Shown in pieces: positions 31,125-31,235 of a stretch of 31,235 nucleotides of DNA. A program made the position numbers and the translations under genes. Position 1 is the stretch's first letter. Each line of letters begins with the position of its first letter. Origin of the DNA: an uncultured Pseudoflavonifractor sp. (GTDB lineage Bacteria > Bacillota > Clostridia > Oscillospirales > Oscillospiraceae); contig CAJFTA010000026.1 in assembly GCA_904419835.1 (NCBI GenBank), forward strand, positions 1 through 31,235, written 5' to 3'. The notes under the pieces are model-generated. The model saw nothing but the letters and a program-made list of their open reading frames with translations. It ran no database searches and had not been told where the DNA came from.

Positions 31125-31235
31125 TTGGCAAAAATTGTACGCAAGGAAGAGCTGAATTCCAGCGTGACGCTGCTGGAAGTGGAAGCGCCGAAGATTGCCC
31201 GGAAGGCCCTGCCCGGGCAGTTCATCATTCTGCGG
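31125..31235 (+). CDS. nfnA: NfnA/SudB-type ferredoxin-NADP reductase subunit (5' part only)
   Basis: The frame starts at TTG 31125, 6 nt after GAGGGA, and is cut by the window end after 37 codons. The visible residues include AKIVRKEEL, LLEVEAPKIARKALPG and QFIILR, the characteristic N-terminus of the small flavoprotein subunit of electron-bifurcating NADH-dependent ferredoxin:NADP+ oxidoreductase (Nfn, formerly sulfide dehydrogenase SudB). The partner nfnB should follow outside the window. In this setting Nfn could convert NADPH from nicotinate dehydrogenase into NADH for Hgd and reduced ferredoxin for Hnr. A related electron-transfer subunit (for example of dihydroorotate dehydrogenase) cannot be fully excluded from so short a piece. 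Confidence 0.72.
   Translation, partial: MAKIVRKEELNSSVTLLEVEAPKIARKALPGQFIILR

Noticed and set aside
1..31235. CRISPR arrays, insertion sequences, rRNA genes
   Set aside because: No regularly spaced repeats, transposase or rRNA sequence was seen on either strand.

Overview
The window is GC-rich DNA, apart from AT-rich promoter regions. It has strong Shine-Dalgarno sites, an S-layer-homology surface protein and an anaerobic, ferredoxin- and B12-dependent pathway. Together these point to a clostridial anaerobe, most likely an Oscillospiraceae-type gut bacterium (Flavonifractor/Oscillibacter-like). That placement is inferred from style and gene content; no marker gene is present.

Layout. (1) Positions 1-445: the 3' part of a tRNA-Thr(CGU)-like gene with its terminator, probably an attachment-site remnant, followed by three hairpins and no convincing protein gene. 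(2) 446-5827, minus strand: a five-gene operon of a Hanks-type kinase and four membrane proteins, each with an N-terminal zinc ribbon. Three of the four carry a right-handed beta-helix outside the membrane. I know of no described function for this set. (3) 6022-8502, plus strand: a divergent XRE regulator and an SLH/Big_2 surface protein. (4) 8626-9963, minus: glutamate dehydrogenase, ending at a terminator that faces the SLH gene. (5) 10243-11127, minus: a LysR regulator, divergent from (6) an EIIC-like membrane transporter at 11598-12707. (7) 12940-31011, plus: what reads as a complete nicotinate fermentation cluster of the Eubacterium barkeri type. (8) From 31125, running off the window: the start of an NfnA/SudB-type ferredoxin-NADP reductase subunit.

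How the cluster works, from the published E. barkeri pathway. NdhFS plus the molybdopterin subunit hydroxylate nicotinate. Hnr reduces 6-hydroxynicotinate using ferredoxin. Ena opens the ring to 2-formylglutarate and ammonia. Hgd reduces this with NADH. Hmd dehydrates the product to 2-methyleneglutarate. Mgm (B12) rearranges it to 3-methylitaconate, Mii isomerises that to dimethylmaleate, DmdAB hydrates it, and Dml cleaves it to pyruvate and propionate. All nine steps have a gene here. In E. barkeri the molybdopterin subunit is split into NdhL and NdhM; here it is one 772-aa chain.

Genes in or beside the cluster without an assigned pathway step are the most interesting part. They are an ApbE-like UPF0280 protein directly abutting hnr (Hnr carries covalent flavin), a PF06684 protein, a GlmL/MutL-type ATPase (likely Mgm reactivase), the orphan EIIC-like permease (likely nicotinate uptake), and Nfn, which could turn the NADPH from Ndh into the NADH and reduced ferredoxin that Hgd and Hnr need. 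Two structured leaders stand out: a three-way-junction-like element before hgd, and a long leader with a small upstream ORF before the transporter.
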